Source of the DNA: Baffinella frigidus | Lineage: Eukaryota; Cryptophyceae; Cryptomonadales; Baffinellaceae | NCBI GenBank assembly: GCA_026770585.1 | Contig: MU646645.1 | Span: 401,728 to 420,943, forward strand | Direction of reading: 5' to 3' | Length of the DNA: 19,216 nucleotides | Shown: positions 1 through 6,650 of the stretch, one piece after another | Position numbering within the stretch: the first letter of the stretch is position 1 | How the letters are laid out: every line of letters begins with the position of its first letter | The notes under the pieces: generated by a model | What the model was told of the DNA's origin: nothing | The model's input: the letters and a program-made list of their open reading frames with translations, nothing else | Databases searched by the model: none | Position numbers and translations under genes: made by a program

Positions 1-47
<47 letters not shown>
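1..47. repeat. G homopolymer at window start
   Basis: Forty-seven uninterrupted G bases open the window, directly abutting a decayed exon copy. A run this long is a common assembly edge or gap-edge artefact, but real C/G tracts of 11 to 32 bases also occur inside this window (1387-1418, 10869-10893, 13546-13556), so it may be genuine. Confidence 0.9.
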
Positions 48-48
<1 letters not shown>

Positions 49-125
49 TACCAGAGCCTTGATGGCCGGCACGAGAAACAGCAAATTCGTGTGAGATACC
101 GCTTCTTGAGGAGCGTGGAAAGGTT
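47..125 (-). pseudogene. Decayed partial copy of the 156-257 exon
   Basis: Read on the minus strand this resembles the neighbouring exon candidate. LSTLLKK aligns with LSTYLKK, and after a one-base shift VSHTNLLFLV..IKAL aligns with VSDATSLFLA..IKAL. Codon pairs such as GTA/GTC, TCT/TCG, TTT/TTC, AAG/AAA and GCT/GCC are synonymous. The donor-side end (CTG|GTATCC) is kept while no acceptor is visible. It lies downstream of the intact copy in transcript sense. The frame break and the adjacent poly-G mark it as a relic. Confidence 0.45.
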
Positions 126-155
126 CCGGGTTGAGGGTTCATGGGGGAGAGATAC

Positions 156-257
156 CAAGGCTTTGATCTTGGAGGGAGGGGCGAGGAAGAGCGAAGTCGC
201 GTCCGAGACTGGCTTCTTGAGATACGTGGAAAGGATCGCGCGGAGGCGCCGCCGCGC
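156..257 (-). CDS. Exon candidate, 34 codons, unknown protein
   Basis: Minus-strand block bounded by a CCTTAG acceptor and a TTG|GTATCT donor, 102 bp, opening and closing on a codon boundary. It reads ARRRLRAILSTYLKK, then PVSDATSLFLAPPSKIKAL. The first part is basic and the second mildly hydrophobic. Coding status rests on the partial copy at 47-125, where the shared codons differ largely at third positions, and on the plausible splice borders. The acceptor is preceded by CCCTGAA heptamers (G-rich on the plus strand). Its position suggests an internal exon near the far 3' part of the long minus-strand gene. I recognise no family. The acceptor is the less certain boundary, being TAG rather than CAG. 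Confidence 0.45.
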
Positions 258-516
258 CTAAGGTTCAGGGTTCAGGGTTCAGGGTTTAGGGTTTAGGGTT
301 TAGGGTTTAGGGTTTAGGGTTTAGGGTTCAGTGTTTAGGGTATAGGGTGTAGGGTTTAGGGTTTAGTGTATAGTGTTTAGTGTTCAGTGTTTCGGTTTTC
401 GGGGCGCTGTAGGATTCAGGGTTCAGGGTTCAGGGTTTAGGGTTTAGGGAAGCGCCCGCCTCACAGGGTTTAGGGTTTAGGGTCTAGGGTTCAGGGGCTA
501 GGGGTTTATGGCTGCT
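258..516. repeat. Degenerate TTTAGGG-type heptamer array
   Basis: Seven-base units of the form GGGTTTA, GGGTTCA and GTGTTTA run with interruptions (390-415 and 448-466). It resembles the plant/algal telomere unit but is degenerate and internal, so it is interstitial repeat rather than a chromosome end. Between 517 and 740 I see only AT-rich unique sequence without a convincing gene. Confidence 0.9.
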
Positions 517-749
517 GTCGGGTTGAGGGGCTGGGGAAGATCCATAGGGTGAAAAAACACGAGCACTCAACGAGCATGAATCACGATATGGACATAATGG
601 CGGCCTGGACGAGAACTGTGGCGTACCCACGAGCATAACCTTGCGCGTTTTGCTATACTATTACTAGCGATGATCCATCTGTGTGGTAATTTCCCCAAAT
701 TTACCACATTTAAATGAAGAGATTTCCCGGATGAGGCTTGGGAGAGAAC

Positions 750-820
750 CTTGGCGTACACTCTCCACTCGATCATGACTTCTCGCGTCGGCAAAATCAT
801 GCACACGATCTGCAGCGCCT
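750..820 (-). pseudogene. Partial copy (second half) of the 980-1072 exon
   Basis: Minus-strand reading EALQIVCMILPTREVMIEW and then VYAK, followed by an AAG|GTTCTC donor, aligns with the intact exon. CTG/CTC, CAG/CAA, CCG/CCC and GTT/GTC differences are silent. The acceptor end is missing: an ATTTTTTCCAATGG stretch replaces it. It lies downstream of the intact exon in transcript sense and keeps the donor half, like several other relics here. The preserved frame leaves open that it is still used as an exon with another acceptor. Confidence 0.45.
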
Positions 821-979
821 CCACAAACATATCCATTGGAAAAAATATATGTCCCTGCAGATGGCTTACCGTAGGGCCCTATGGATCATCCACTCATGGG
901 GTATTCACAAAATCCCATCGCAGTCTGCTGTGCGGAAAGAAGAAGAAACTGGGAAACACTCTCTGAGTGGGAAGACGAC

Positions 980-1072
980 CTTGGCGTAGGCAGTCCACTC
1001 GATCATGACTTTTCGCGTGGGCAACATCATGCACACGATTTGGAGCGCCTTGTGCCTCGCCACCCTCCGATG
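980..1072 (-). CDS. Exon candidate, 31 codons, unknown protein
   Basis: Minus-strand block of 93 bp with a GGTGGCAG acceptor and an AAG|GTCGTC donor, in frame at both ends. It begins HRRVARHKALQIVCMM, continues LPTRKVMIEWTAYAK, and so is basic at the front with a hydrophobic middle. At least four further copies lie around it (cores at 785, 1256, 1558 and 1735 on plus coordinates). Among them the LPT core and hydrophobic residues persist with conservative change (IVCMM, VYMIL, SVCII). The antisense plus frame also looks conserved (VGNIMHTI), because wobble positions of the two frames coincide here. I prefer minus because of the splice borders and the strand of the neighbouring blocks. No family recognised. 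Confidence 0.5.
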
Positions 1073-1089
1073 CTGCCACCAGGACACTC

Positions 1090-1190
1090 CGATTCAGGGC
1101 GTGCGATTCAGGGCGTTTGTTTGTGTTTGTGAGATTCAGGGCGTGTTTGTTTGTGTTTGTGCGATTCAGGGCGTGTTTGTTTGTGAGAGC
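1090..1190. repeat. 31-bp tandem repeat, about three copies
   Basis: Units of roughly 31 bp built as GATTCAGGGCGTGTTTGTTT followed by GTGTTTGTG recur from about 1090 to 1190. A further diverged unit lies at 1487-1517. It sits immediately upstream (minus sense) of the 980-1072 exon candidate. No function evident. Confidence 0.75.
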
Positions 1191-1255
1191 TGCTGATGCT
1201 GCCACGCGGAGACATCACCACGCGTCCTGCATCAAACAAATATGCCCTACAGCAA

Positions 1256-1385
1256 GCGTGGGCAGGATGATGCACACGCTGTGCAGCGCCTTGTGCCTCT
1301 CCCCCCCTCTCTCTCCCCTCTCTCTCCCCTCTCTCTCTCCTCTCTCTCCTCTCTCTCCTCTCTCTCCTCTCTGTCTCTCTCTCTC

Positions 1386-1421
<36 letters not shown>

Positions 1422-1455
1422 CCTCTGTGCCACCTTCCGATGCTGCCACCAGGAG
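1256..1455 (-). pseudogene. Exon copy split by a G/GA microsatellite
   Basis: On the minus strand this copy starts with the same GGTGGCAG acceptor and CATCGGAAGGTGGC, then is interrupted by about 129 bp of GGGG/GAGA sequence (1300-1428 on plus). It resumes with AGGCACAAGGCGCTGC and KALHSVCIILPT. The end of the exon, with its donor, is absent. Compared with 980-1072 the interruption sits exactly between two bases of one codon region, so the microsatellite grew inside the duplicated exon. It is upstream of the intact exon and retains the acceptor half. Confidence 0.5.
1300..1428. repeat. CT microsatellite plus C32 tract
   Basis: (CT)n interrupted by CCC, then 32 consecutive C bases at 1387-1418. 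It lies inside a duplicated exon copy and is purine-rich on the strand I think is transcribed. Confidence 0.95.
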
Positions 1456-1557
1456 ACATCACACACGCGTCAGGGCTGGTTAGCTGTGAGAATTCAGGGC
1501 GTGTTAGTTGTGAGAGACATCGTTTGAAATGCCGTGAGAGACGTGATAGCAATCTGC

Positions 1558-1760
1558 GCGTGAGCAAGATCATGTACACCATCTGCTGCGCCCTGTGTTT
1601 CGCGAAAGCATCCGATGCTGCCAGGAGGAGAGTCCGAATGTGAGTTGATGTGAGTAAAGCAGCTGTGTACCACACAGCGGGCAAGGTCGGTCTATGTACT
1701 TTTGTGGTACTAATTAGGGTTTGCGCGTCGGTCAGATTATGCACATGATGAGCTTTGTAC
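1558..1760 (-). pseudogene. Two more diverged copies of the 980-1072 exon
   Basis: The copy at 1558-1625 has a TCCTGGCAG acceptor followed by CATCGG, then a two-base length difference that breaks the frame. Its core reads VYMILLTRR, against VCMMLPTRK in the intact exon. The copy starting at 1735 keeps only the short core around the CATAATC(T) motif. Spacings between successive cores are 230, 241, 302 and 177 bp, so this is an irregular tandem family rather than a clean satellite. Confidence 0.4.
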
Positions 1761-1810
1761 TTGAACAGCATCCGATCCGCGTGACAGCATGCTGTCACGC
1801 GGAGACCTGT

Positions 1811-1946
1811 CAGTACTAGAGCACTTTTCGCATCTTGGCTCGTATCAGTACTAGAGCGCTTTTCGCATCTTGGCTCGTATCAGTACTAGAGCGCTTTTTG
1901 CATCTTGGCTCGTATCAGTACTAGAGCGCTTTTCGCATCTTGGCTC
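1811..1946. repeat. 35-bp tandem repeat, 3.9 copies
   Basis: Units starting at 1811, 1846, 1881 and 1916, each CAGTACTAGAGCGCTTTT followed by CGCATCTTGGCTCGTAT, are nearly identical (changes GCACTT/GCGCTT and TTTCG/TTTTG). CTAGAG and AGCGCT make each unit partly palindromic. The region 1800-2050 has no gene that I can support. Confidence 0.95.
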
Positions 1947-2011
1947 CGCAAACGATCAAACGATGCCAAAACTTGACGGTTTACTACCAACACTGTCAAA
2001 TTTGAAGGGTG

Positions 2012-2132
2012 CAGGGTTTATGGTTTCTGGTTTCTGGTTGAGGGTTGAGGGTCCGATCTACACTCACCGTGACCCACGTCCTGGTTCAGGGTTCAGAGTT
2101 CAGGGTTCAGGGTTTAGGGTTTAGGGTTGACA
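2012..2132. repeat. Heptamer-type repeat with exon-end relic
   Basis: TTTCTGG, TTCAGGG and TTTAGGG units surround a short minus-strand relic at 2056-2080. That relic reads G-ACG-TGG-GTC-ACG|GTGAGT, matching the donor end (RTWVT) of the 2572-2658 exon with an even more canonical donor. Confidence 0.6.
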
Positions 2133-2133
2133 G

Positions 2134-2175
2134 GCACCGTGACCCACGTCCGCCACCCGACAAGGGTGCGGCGAG
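2134..2175 (-). pseudogene. Second-half copy of the 2572-2658 exon
   Basis: On the minus strand TRRTLVGWRTWVT followed by GTGCCT aligns with TRRALVEWRTWVT|GTGCGT of the intact exon. CGC/CGG and CGG/AGG are silent; Ala/Thr and Glu/Gly are replaced. Only the donor side of the exon is represented, and it lies downstream in transcript sense. Confidence 0.45.
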
Positions 2176-2183
2176 TTAATGCG

Positions 2184-2326
2184 GAAACGATTTTAATTTA
2201 TAACCATTGGATTCAATAAAAATTACTACACGAATGCTTTAATATTGAATGCTTTAATATTACTAATAAAGATCATGCTGTGTAGTGAACTTCATTGCCC
2301 AGAAGTTTTAAATTAAAACCGTTTTC
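2184..2326. mobile_element. Foldback / MITE-like element, 143 bp
   Basis: AT-rich block with terminal inverted repeats at 2184-2200 and 2309-2326 (one mismatch, one single-base gap over 17-18 bp). An inner weaker inverted pair is centred on ACTACAC / GTGTAGT. No coding capacity. The inner motif recurs in the hairpin elements at 5998-6204, 11187-11387 and 12688-12798, so these may be one family. No clear target-site duplication is visible. Confidence 0.6.
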
Positions 2327-2328
2327 AT

Positions 2329-2372
2329 ACGAGAGTGTTCCCGAGGAACGCCGAGAGCGACCGTTTCTTCTA
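2329..2372 (-). pseudogene. First-half copy of the 2572-2658 exon
   Basis: Minus reading KKRSLSAFLGNT matches the intact exon KKQSLSAFLGNT, with CTC/CTA, TCG/TCA silent changes. The acceptor side is replaced by GGTTTAGAAG and the sequence ends at the foldback element. Unlike most relics, this first-half copy lies downstream of the intact exon, an exception to the general pattern. Confidence 0.4.
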
Positions 2373-2448
2373 AACCCCGGTACACATTCGCAAATAAGGC
2401 ACCAATGCCAAGGGTCGCGGTAGAAATGAAATAACCTCCCCAACAGTG

Positions 2449-2534
2449 CCAACCGACGCCCTATCCACTGCCACTCGACGCTCTATCCACTGCCAACCGA
2501 CGCCCTATCCTGCCAACCGACGCCCTATCCACTC
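2449..2534. repeat. 22-bp tandem repeat, four copies
   Basis: Units at 2449, 2471, 2493 and 2513 of the form CCAACCGACGCCCTATCCAC plus TG. The third is two bases shorter. It begins 40 bp past the donor end of the 2572-2658 exon candidate, so would be intronic. No coding sign. Confidence 0.9.
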
Positions 2535-2571
2535 ATTGCATGGACAGTTGGGAGGTGAGAGACACACGCAC

Positions 2572-2658
2572 CGTGACCCACGTCCTCCACTCGACAAGGG
2601 CGCGCCGAGTGTTCCCGAGGAACGCTGATAGCGACTGTTTCTTCGCGGTTTTGTTCGC
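2572..2658 (-). CDS. Exon candidate, 29 codons, unknown protein
   Basis: Minus block of 87 bp with a GGGCTGCAG acceptor and an ACG|GTGCGT donor, in frame at both ends. It begins ANKTAKKQSLSAFLGNT and ends RRALVEWRTWVT. Partial copies surround it. At 2747-2798 the acceptor and first half are kept (TNKTAKKRSLSAFLGNT), and at 2134-2175 and 2056-2080 only the donor half. Over the shared codons in the first half, CTA/CTC, TCA/TCG and GCG/GCT are silent and only Gln/Arg and Ala/Thr alter residues. That bias supports real coding use. Basic, Trp-containing peptide; no family recognised. Confidence 0.55.
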
Positions 2659-2746
2659 CTGCAGCCCAGCCCAGACACCCATCAGTCGATATCGCACCCC
2701 CACACGACCGGACATAAGGGAAAAGACAGCCATCTGCCAACGTGTT

Positions 2747-2798
2747 GAGTGTTCCCGAGGAAAGCCGAGAGCGACCGTTTCTTCGCGGTTTTGTTCGT
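2747..2798 (-). pseudogene. First-half copy with acceptor of the 2572-2658 exon
   Basis: CCAACCCAG acceptor followed by TNKTAKKRSLSAFLGNTQ. The sequence then diverges and shows no donor. It sits upstream in transcript sense. The acceptor is supplied by the adjoining CCCCAAA heptamer array (2800-2862). Confidence 0.5.
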
Positions 2799-2799
2799 C

Positions 2800-2970
2800 T
2801 GGGTTGGGGTTTGGGGTTTGGGGCTTGGGGTTTGGGGTTTGGGGTTTGGGGTTTGGGGCTTATAATTTAGGATTTGGAGTTGGGAGCTAGAGGTTTAGGG
2901 TTTAGGGTTTAGGGTCTGGAGATTAGGATTTAGGGTATAGGATTTAGGGTGTAGGGTGTAGGGCTAAGGG
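2800..2970. repeat. TTTGGGG then TTTAGGG heptamer array
   Basis: 2806-2862 is dominated by TTTGGGG units; 2890-2970 shifts to TTTAGGG and GTGTAGG forms. A change of variant at a boundary is seen repeatedly in the window. Confidence 0.9.
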
Positions 2971-2992
2971 TTGAAGGGCAACCTTGGTGTAC

Positions 2993-3091
2993 GATAGCCA
3001 GTGGATGAGTGCGAGTCGGAGGCCATTGCAGAAGAATTCGGCTGCCTTTTTCATCGCGCCGCTGCGAAGCTGCCTGTTCAGAGTCGCCCTC
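2993..3091 (-). CDS. Exon candidate, up to 33 codons, unknown protein
   Basis: A strong pyrimidine-rich acceptor (CTCTCCCGTGTGGTACAG) precedes EGDSEQAASQRRDEKGSR and then ILLQWPPTRTHPLAI. An ATC|GTACAC donor would give 99 bp in frame at both ends; an alternative AAG|GTTGCC donor lies 9 bp further on. A near-identical acceptor and first half recur at 4960-5037, with EGESEQAASHRRQEKG. Charged, probably soluble segment. The two copies differ at very few bases, so third-position evidence is thin. Confidence 0.45.
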
Positions 3092-3224
3092 CTGTACCAC
3101 ACGGGAGAGGTCTCAGTACGGCATCACACAACCACCTGAGAACACCATTTTCAAATTACCCCTCAGTCGCCCGCCTGCAGCACCGCACGCGGCCAGCATT
3201 CAGCGCCCAGCGATTGAATTTCGG

Positions 3225-3346
3225 AAGATGCCAGAATCTGTCCCGCTATCTTAGGGCTCCCAAAGCTTAAGATAAGGGTGGATATGCTATTTTAGGCATA
3301 ACACCAAGACTTAAATAACTCAAATGTGGACAGATTCTGGTATCTT
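3225..3346. mobile_element. Small inverted-repeat element, 122 bp
   Basis: A 19-bp inverted pair with one mismatch (3225-3243 and 3328-3346, containing CCAGAATCTGTCC) flanks AT-rich sequence with a second small hairpin at 3283-3300 (TATGC..GCATA). Non-coding foldback element, likely MITE-like. No target duplication identified. Confidence 0.5.
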
Positions 3347-3447
3347 GCGAGATGAGCGACTTTTTGTGTGTTGTAAAACACGCCAGCCCCTCGGGCAGGC
3401 GTTAGGGTTTCGGGTTTAGGATTCAGGAAGTGGGGTTTGAAGGACAC

Positions 3448-3489
3448 GTACTCTCGCAAGGCATGCAGCGCCACCCCCAGCAGCACGAC
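3448..3489 (-). CDS. Micro-exon candidate, 14 codons
   Basis: ACAATCAG acceptor, then VVLLGVALHALREY, then a TAC|GTGTCC donor: 42 bp, in frame at both ends and on the same strand as its neighbours. It is single copy in the window, so only the splice borders and the peptide character support it. Hydrophobic with a terminal charged turn. Confidence 0.3.
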
Positions 3490-3494
3490 CTGAT

Positions 3495-4150
3495 TGTGGG
3501 TTTAGGGGTTAGGGTTTAGGGGTTAGATCATTAATCAAGTTTGAGGTTGAGGATTTCGGGCTGAGAGTTTAGGGCTGAGGGCTTCAGGTTTCGGTGTTCG
3601 GGTTGAGGATGAGGGCTTAGGGTTTAGGATTTAGGGCGTAGGGCGTAGGGTTTAGGGTTTAGGAGGCTTACGCGAACGTCCGGGACAAGTCTCTCGGCCC
3701 TCTTGCTCATCCTCCTCCGCGCTGTATATGCCACCTGGTGTTTAGTGTTTAGGGTTTAGTGTTTAGGGTTGGGGTTTAGAGTTTAGGGTTTAGGGTTTAG
3801 GGTTTAGGGTTTAGGGTTTAGGGTTTAGGGTTTGGGGTTTAGGATCTAGAGAAGGATGCGGCTTCAGGATTCTGGGAAGGAGCTGGGTTTAGGGTGTAGA
3901 GGAGGTGGTTTCAGAGTTTAGGTTTTAGGTCTTGTGGTTAAGGGTTCAGGTTTTAGGGTTTAGAGTTCAGGGTTTTGGGTTTAGTTTCCGAGTTAATGGT
4001 TAGTTTGAGTTTGTGGTTTGTGGTTTGGGGTACAGGATGTAGGGATGTAGGGTGTTAGGGTTTGGGTTTAGGGTTTAGGGTTTAGGGTTCAGGGTTTAGG
4101 GTTTGAGGTTAAGGGTGTAAGGTATAGGGTTTAGGGTTTAGGGTCTGGGG
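3495..4150. repeat. Long heptamer-repeat field
   Basis: TTTAGGG and TTTAGTG forms dominate, cleanest at 3780-3840 and 4056-4143. One coding-like island at 3672-3721 reads MSKRAERLVPDVR before a CGC|GTAAGC donor on the minus strand, with an ATATACAG acceptor and 50 bp length. It is a single-copy weak exon candidate. No other gene is visible in this stretch. Confidence 0.8.
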
Positions 4151-4215
4151 ATCACCCACACGCGCCACGTCCAGCGGTCCAGTTTCGCGACGGTTATGCT
4201 TGTGATCTTGCCCCA
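4145..4215 (-). other. Possible short minus-strand coding island
   Basis: Between two heptamer fields an open minus frame reads WGKITSITVAKLDRW followed by TWRVWVIP. Composition is protein-like, but there is no duplicate and no clear acceptor. Listed only as a place where an exon may hide. Confidence 0.2.
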
Positions 4216-4219
4216 CCTT

Positions 4220-4350
4220 CAGGGTTTAGGGTTGAGTGCTTAGTATTTAGTGTTGAAGGTTTACTGTTGAGTGTTGAGGGTTCAGGTCTCCGAGTTTACG
4301 GTTCAGGTCTGGGGGTTGAAGGTTCAGGGTTGACGGTTGACGGTCGGGGA
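4220..4350. repeat. Degenerate TTGAGGG/TTTAGGG repeat
   Basis: Imperfect units (GGTTCAGG, TTGAGGG, TTGACGG) with no coding sign. Confidence 0.7.
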
Positions 4351-4363
4351 TTGAGGGTGACAC

Positions 4364-4440
4364 CAGGAGTGCACGTGCCATGAGACGAATGCGGCACGGA
4401 GGGAGAGACGTGTGCGAGTGCAGTGCACGCGCGCGCATAG
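4364..4440 (-). CDS. Exon candidate, 25 codons, unknown protein
   Basis: ACACACAG acceptor, then two bases completing a codon, then MRARALHSHTSLPPCR and IRLMARALL up to a CTG|GTGTCA donor, 77 bp. A partial copy at 4528-4600 has the same acceptor (CACGCAG|CT) and MRARAT..THLPPCRFRRMA, with CCT/CCC, CGC/CGA and GCA/GCC silent. The plus frame is also open in both copies (MRRMRHGGR / MRRNRHGGR), so strand is not settled by the copies alone. The splice borders and regional orientation favour minus. Confidence 0.35.
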
Positions 4441-4527
4441 CTGTGTGTAGGGCTCAGGCTTTAGAGTTTACTTTTGGGGGTTTAGCGTTCAGACTGGTTA
4501 TGGTTTGGGTTGTAGAACTGAGGGCCA

Positions 4528-4600
4528 TGCGACGAAATCGGCACGGGGGGAGATGCGTGTGGGGGGGGGTTGCACGCGCGCGCATAGCTGCGTGCAGCCC
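4528..4600 (-). pseudogene. Acceptor-side copy of the 4364-4440 exon
   Basis: Keeps CACGCAG|CTATGCGCGCGCG and most of the exon body. A C9 run replaces LHS, and no donor follows MA. It lies upstream in transcript sense. Confidence 0.35.
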
Positions 4601-4636
4601 GTGTTTTAGTGTTGATCGTTTTAGCGTTTTGTAGGG

Positions 4637-4868
4637 TTTGGGGCTCGTAATTGGTAGGGTCTAGTGTTTGGGGTTTGGGGTTTAGGGTTTGGGGTTTAGG
4701 GTTTAGGGTTTAGGGTTTGGGGTTTGGGAATTAGGGTTTGGGGTTTGGGGTTTGGGGTTTGGGGTTTAGGGCTTGGGGTTTGGGGTTTGGGGTTTGTGAA
4801 TTACGGTTTGGGGTTTGGGGTTTGGGGTTTGTGAATTACGGTTTGGGGTTTGGGGTTTGGGGTTCGGG
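4637..4868. repeat. TTTGGGG-dominated heptamer array
   Basis: Mostly GGGGTTT units with interspersed TTTAGGG. GTGAATTACGG-type breaks repeat at 4795-4806 and 4829-4840, giving a higher-order period of about 34 bp. Confidence 0.9.
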
Positions 4869-4872
4869 ATAC

Positions 4873-4924
4873 CAAGCGCGCGGCGTGCGAAGCTGGGACG
4901 CGAGGGTGCCCTGCGGACGCCCAC
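4873..4924 (-). CDS. Weak exon candidate, about 17 codons
   Basis: TGACGCAG acceptor then VGVRRAPSRPSFARRAL ending at a TTG|GTATCC-like donor, resembling the donor of 156-257. Length 52 bp, so the frame changes across it. Single copy, low complexity Arg/Pro/Ala; weak. Confidence 0.25.
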
Positions 4925-4959
4925 CTGCGTCAAACAGTCATCGTTCAGGCGCATACACC

Positions 4960-5037
4960 TTTTTCTTGGCGCCGGTGCGAAGCTGCCTGTTCAGATTCGC
5001 CCTCCTGTACCACACGGGAGAGGTCTCAGTACAGCAT
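4960..5037 (-). pseudogene. Acceptor-side copy of the 2993-3091 exon
   Basis: The 61 bp at 4977-5037 match 3064-3124 with about two differences, including the whole acceptor region and EGESEQAASHRRQEKG. After AAAAAG it turns into GTGTATGCG, which could act as a donor. It is 1.9 kb upstream of the other copy. Confidence 0.5.
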
Positions 5038-5592
5038 ACACATTTGTATCACTCGACGCAAGGCCTATCCAGAACCTGTGTCGGGAGTAATGAAGAAGAA
5101 GACGCAACCAGTCAGAGGGCGATGCGGGGGTTACTCTGGGGGAAGCCGTTGACGGCTCAAACGGTTACGGGAAATATTGACCTAAGCCGTTGGATGAGAT
5201 CAGCACCGCTTCTGTCGCGGGTGCGACTGTTTGAATCCTCAGGCGATCGTTTGAGTCCTCCACGCCAGGTCATGAGTTTTTGCTTCACACACACTCGTTC
5301 GCGCTAAAGGTGTTTAGATGGCTTATCGTGGTACATATTTTCAAACTCCGGCGGCAAACAGCTCCAATTCCCAACACTTTTGGCGTGTTTCTCGGCTAGA
5401 ATCGACTTTACTTCTAGATCGTGTAGTAAAATAAAAAACTTTCAAATTTCGACTATTGCCCAGGCGTGGCCTGAGAACTCGATCAGTCAGGGGCGATTCG
5501 GGAGCACTCAGGTGAAGGAACGGAGCAGGTCCCCGCAATAGCCAAGAGCGATGATATACCCCGAAACCTAATGAACTGGACCCATCCTTGCA
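5038..5592. other. No supported gene
   Basis: Mixed unique sequence. A short internal repeat GTTTGA(A/G)TCCTC(A/C) occurs at 5229-5242 and 5250-5263. A single GTGTAGTAA motif at 5422 matches the core of the foldback elements. Open frames exist but I see no splice-bounded or duplicated coding block. Confidence 0.5.
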
Positions 5593-5765
5593 TCTTATGG
5601 TTTATGGTTTATGGTTTATGGTTTATGGTTTATGGTTTATAGTGTACGGTTTATGGTTTATGGTTGAGTGTTGAGGGCGAACGGTGTACGGTTTATGGTT
5701 GTATGGTTGCGAACGGTGTACGGTTTATGGTGTACGGTTTATGGTTTACGGTTGAGTGTTGAGGG
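5593..5765. repeat. TTTATGG heptamer array
   Basis: GGTTTAT units with TGTACGG variants. The block GGTTGAGTGTTGAGGGC recurs at 5661 and 5750. TTTATGG differs from TTTAGGG by one base and is also used at 8751-8985. Confidence 0.9.
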
Positions 5766-5771
5766 CTGAGA

Positions 5772-5864
5772 CCGTGCGGTGCAGGAGCGGAGGAGTTCCC
5801 AGGTCTTCCACTCTTGCAGATGCTCGATCATCCCCTCGATGCCCCGCGCCCTGCCATCGTATCT
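5772..5864 (-). CDS. Exon candidate, about 31 codons, unknown protein
   Basis: GTGACGACAG acceptor, then RYDGRARGIEGMIEHLQE and WKTWELLRSCTAR. The peptide is strongly protein-like, with an amphipathic helix IEGMIEHLQEWKTWELL, and shows no repeat character. The donor is unresolved: no GT directly follows, and the first reasonable one (CC|GTAAAC) lies inside the repeat at about 5747. Single copy here. Same strand as all neighbours. No family recognised. Confidence 0.45.
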
Positions 5865-5997
5865 CTGTCGTCACGATTTATCTCATCTCATTGTGATCAT
5901 ACCGGTGTCCTCTGAGATAATATGATCGATATCCTCTGATTGGAGGATCGATATCCTCTAAGAATTGTCTCACCCGAGTAATAATGTCTACACCCGA
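5865..5997. repeat. ATCGATATCCTCT repeats flanking the palindrome
   Basis: GATCGATATCCTCT occurs at 5923 and 5946. Its inverse CAGAGGATATCGAT occurs at 6373-6386, beyond the 5998-6204 hairpin. ATAATGTCTACACCCGATA at 5981 recurs at 6322, and CCGCGCACCCTGCC occurs at 6205 and 6340. Together they suggest the hairpin sits in a larger composite element of about 500 bp. Confidence 0.55.
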
Positions 5998-6204
5998 TAG
6001 AGCGGGTCTCTCATTAGTTGACACGATTCGGACCTCGAAAAGCAAATTAGCAACGAACAAAATGAGTCAACTTGTGTAGTAATTTTCATTGAAATATTCT
6101 TTTTTTTACGCAATGAAAATTACTACACAGGTTGACTCATTTTTTTCGTTGCTAATTTGCTTTTCGAGGTCCGAATCGTGTCAACTAATCAGAGACCCGC
6201 TCTA
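5998..6204. mobile_element. 207-bp near-perfect palindrome (foldback element)
   Basis: Arms 5998-6091 and 6111-6204 are 94 bp each with three mismatches and no gaps, around a 19-base T-rich loop. The arms contain ATTAGTTGACACGATTCGG, TGAGTCAAC and GTGTAGTAATTTTCATTG. The last motif also marks other foldback elements in the window. No coding capacity; a transcript would form a long hairpin. Such near-identity indicates recent formation or gene conversion between the arms. Confidence 0.85.
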
Positions 6205-6596
6205 CCGCGCACCCTGCCTAAAAAATTACGAACTTTAAATGGACACTTCTGGTACAAATCAAAATTGGAAAACGGGGAAACCGCAAGTCCAAAACGGACA
6301 ACAATTACCGCAAACGCTCTAATAATGTCTACACCCGATACCGCGCACCCTGCCCCCGCATGTCCTTCGTCTCAGAGGATATCGATGCCATCGTCTCAAG
6401 GATATGCATCAAGGGTTTAGGGTTTGGGTTCAGGGTTTCGGGTTTAGACAACGAGAGTGCGGCGTGGCCAGAAGGCTAGACCATCGCTGTCCGGATATCG
6501 ATGTCAGATTGGGGTGGGAGTGAGGAGTGTCCTGCCTATTCTCTTCCGGAGGGTGACGAACCCCGCTGAAATAAAGCCCTCCGCGATGAAAGCAGC
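6205..6596. other. Right flank of composite element; no gene seen
   Basis: Contains the repeated CCGCGCACCCTGCC and ATAATGTCTACACCCGATA segments, a short heptamer patch at 6413-6450 and otherwise unique sequence. I see no coding block I can support. Confidence 0.4.
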
Positions 6597-6650
6597 CAAG
6601 GCAGTCACCTCGGACAGTTGGCTTCGGCGTCCGCGTGACCGGTCACGCGG
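6597..6650 (-). repeat. 54-bp duplicate with 20-bp palindrome (copy 1)
   Basis: Identical in reverse orientation to 9273-9326. The end is the perfect palindrome CCGCGTGACCGGTCACGCGG at 6631-6650. An open minus frame (RSQLSEVTALAAFIAEGF) runs through it, but the opposite orientation at 9.3 kb argues for a mobile or recombined segment rather than an exon. Confidence 0.85.

Noticed and set aside
258-516. Chromosome end / true telomere
   Set aside because: Heptamers are degenerate, interrupted and recur across the whole window in both strand senses with exon-like blocks between them.
785-1600. Plus-strand gene for the VGKIMHTICSA repeat
   Set aside because: Its frame is conserved, but the wobble positions coincide with those of the minus frame, and only the minus strand has matching acceptor and donor sites.
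1117-1798. Long open frames through the CT/poly-C tract on both strands
   Set aside because: They are open only because the microsatellite lacks stops; the translated repeats (SLSPLS, PPPP, RERE) are not protein evidence.
1811-1946. CRISPR array
   Set aside because: Units are contiguous with no unique spacers, and the DNA is eukaryotic.
4738-5307. 189-codon plus-strand open frame
   Set aside because: Its first 60 codons are translated TTTGGGG repeat, and the rest crosses an exon copy in the antisense sense.
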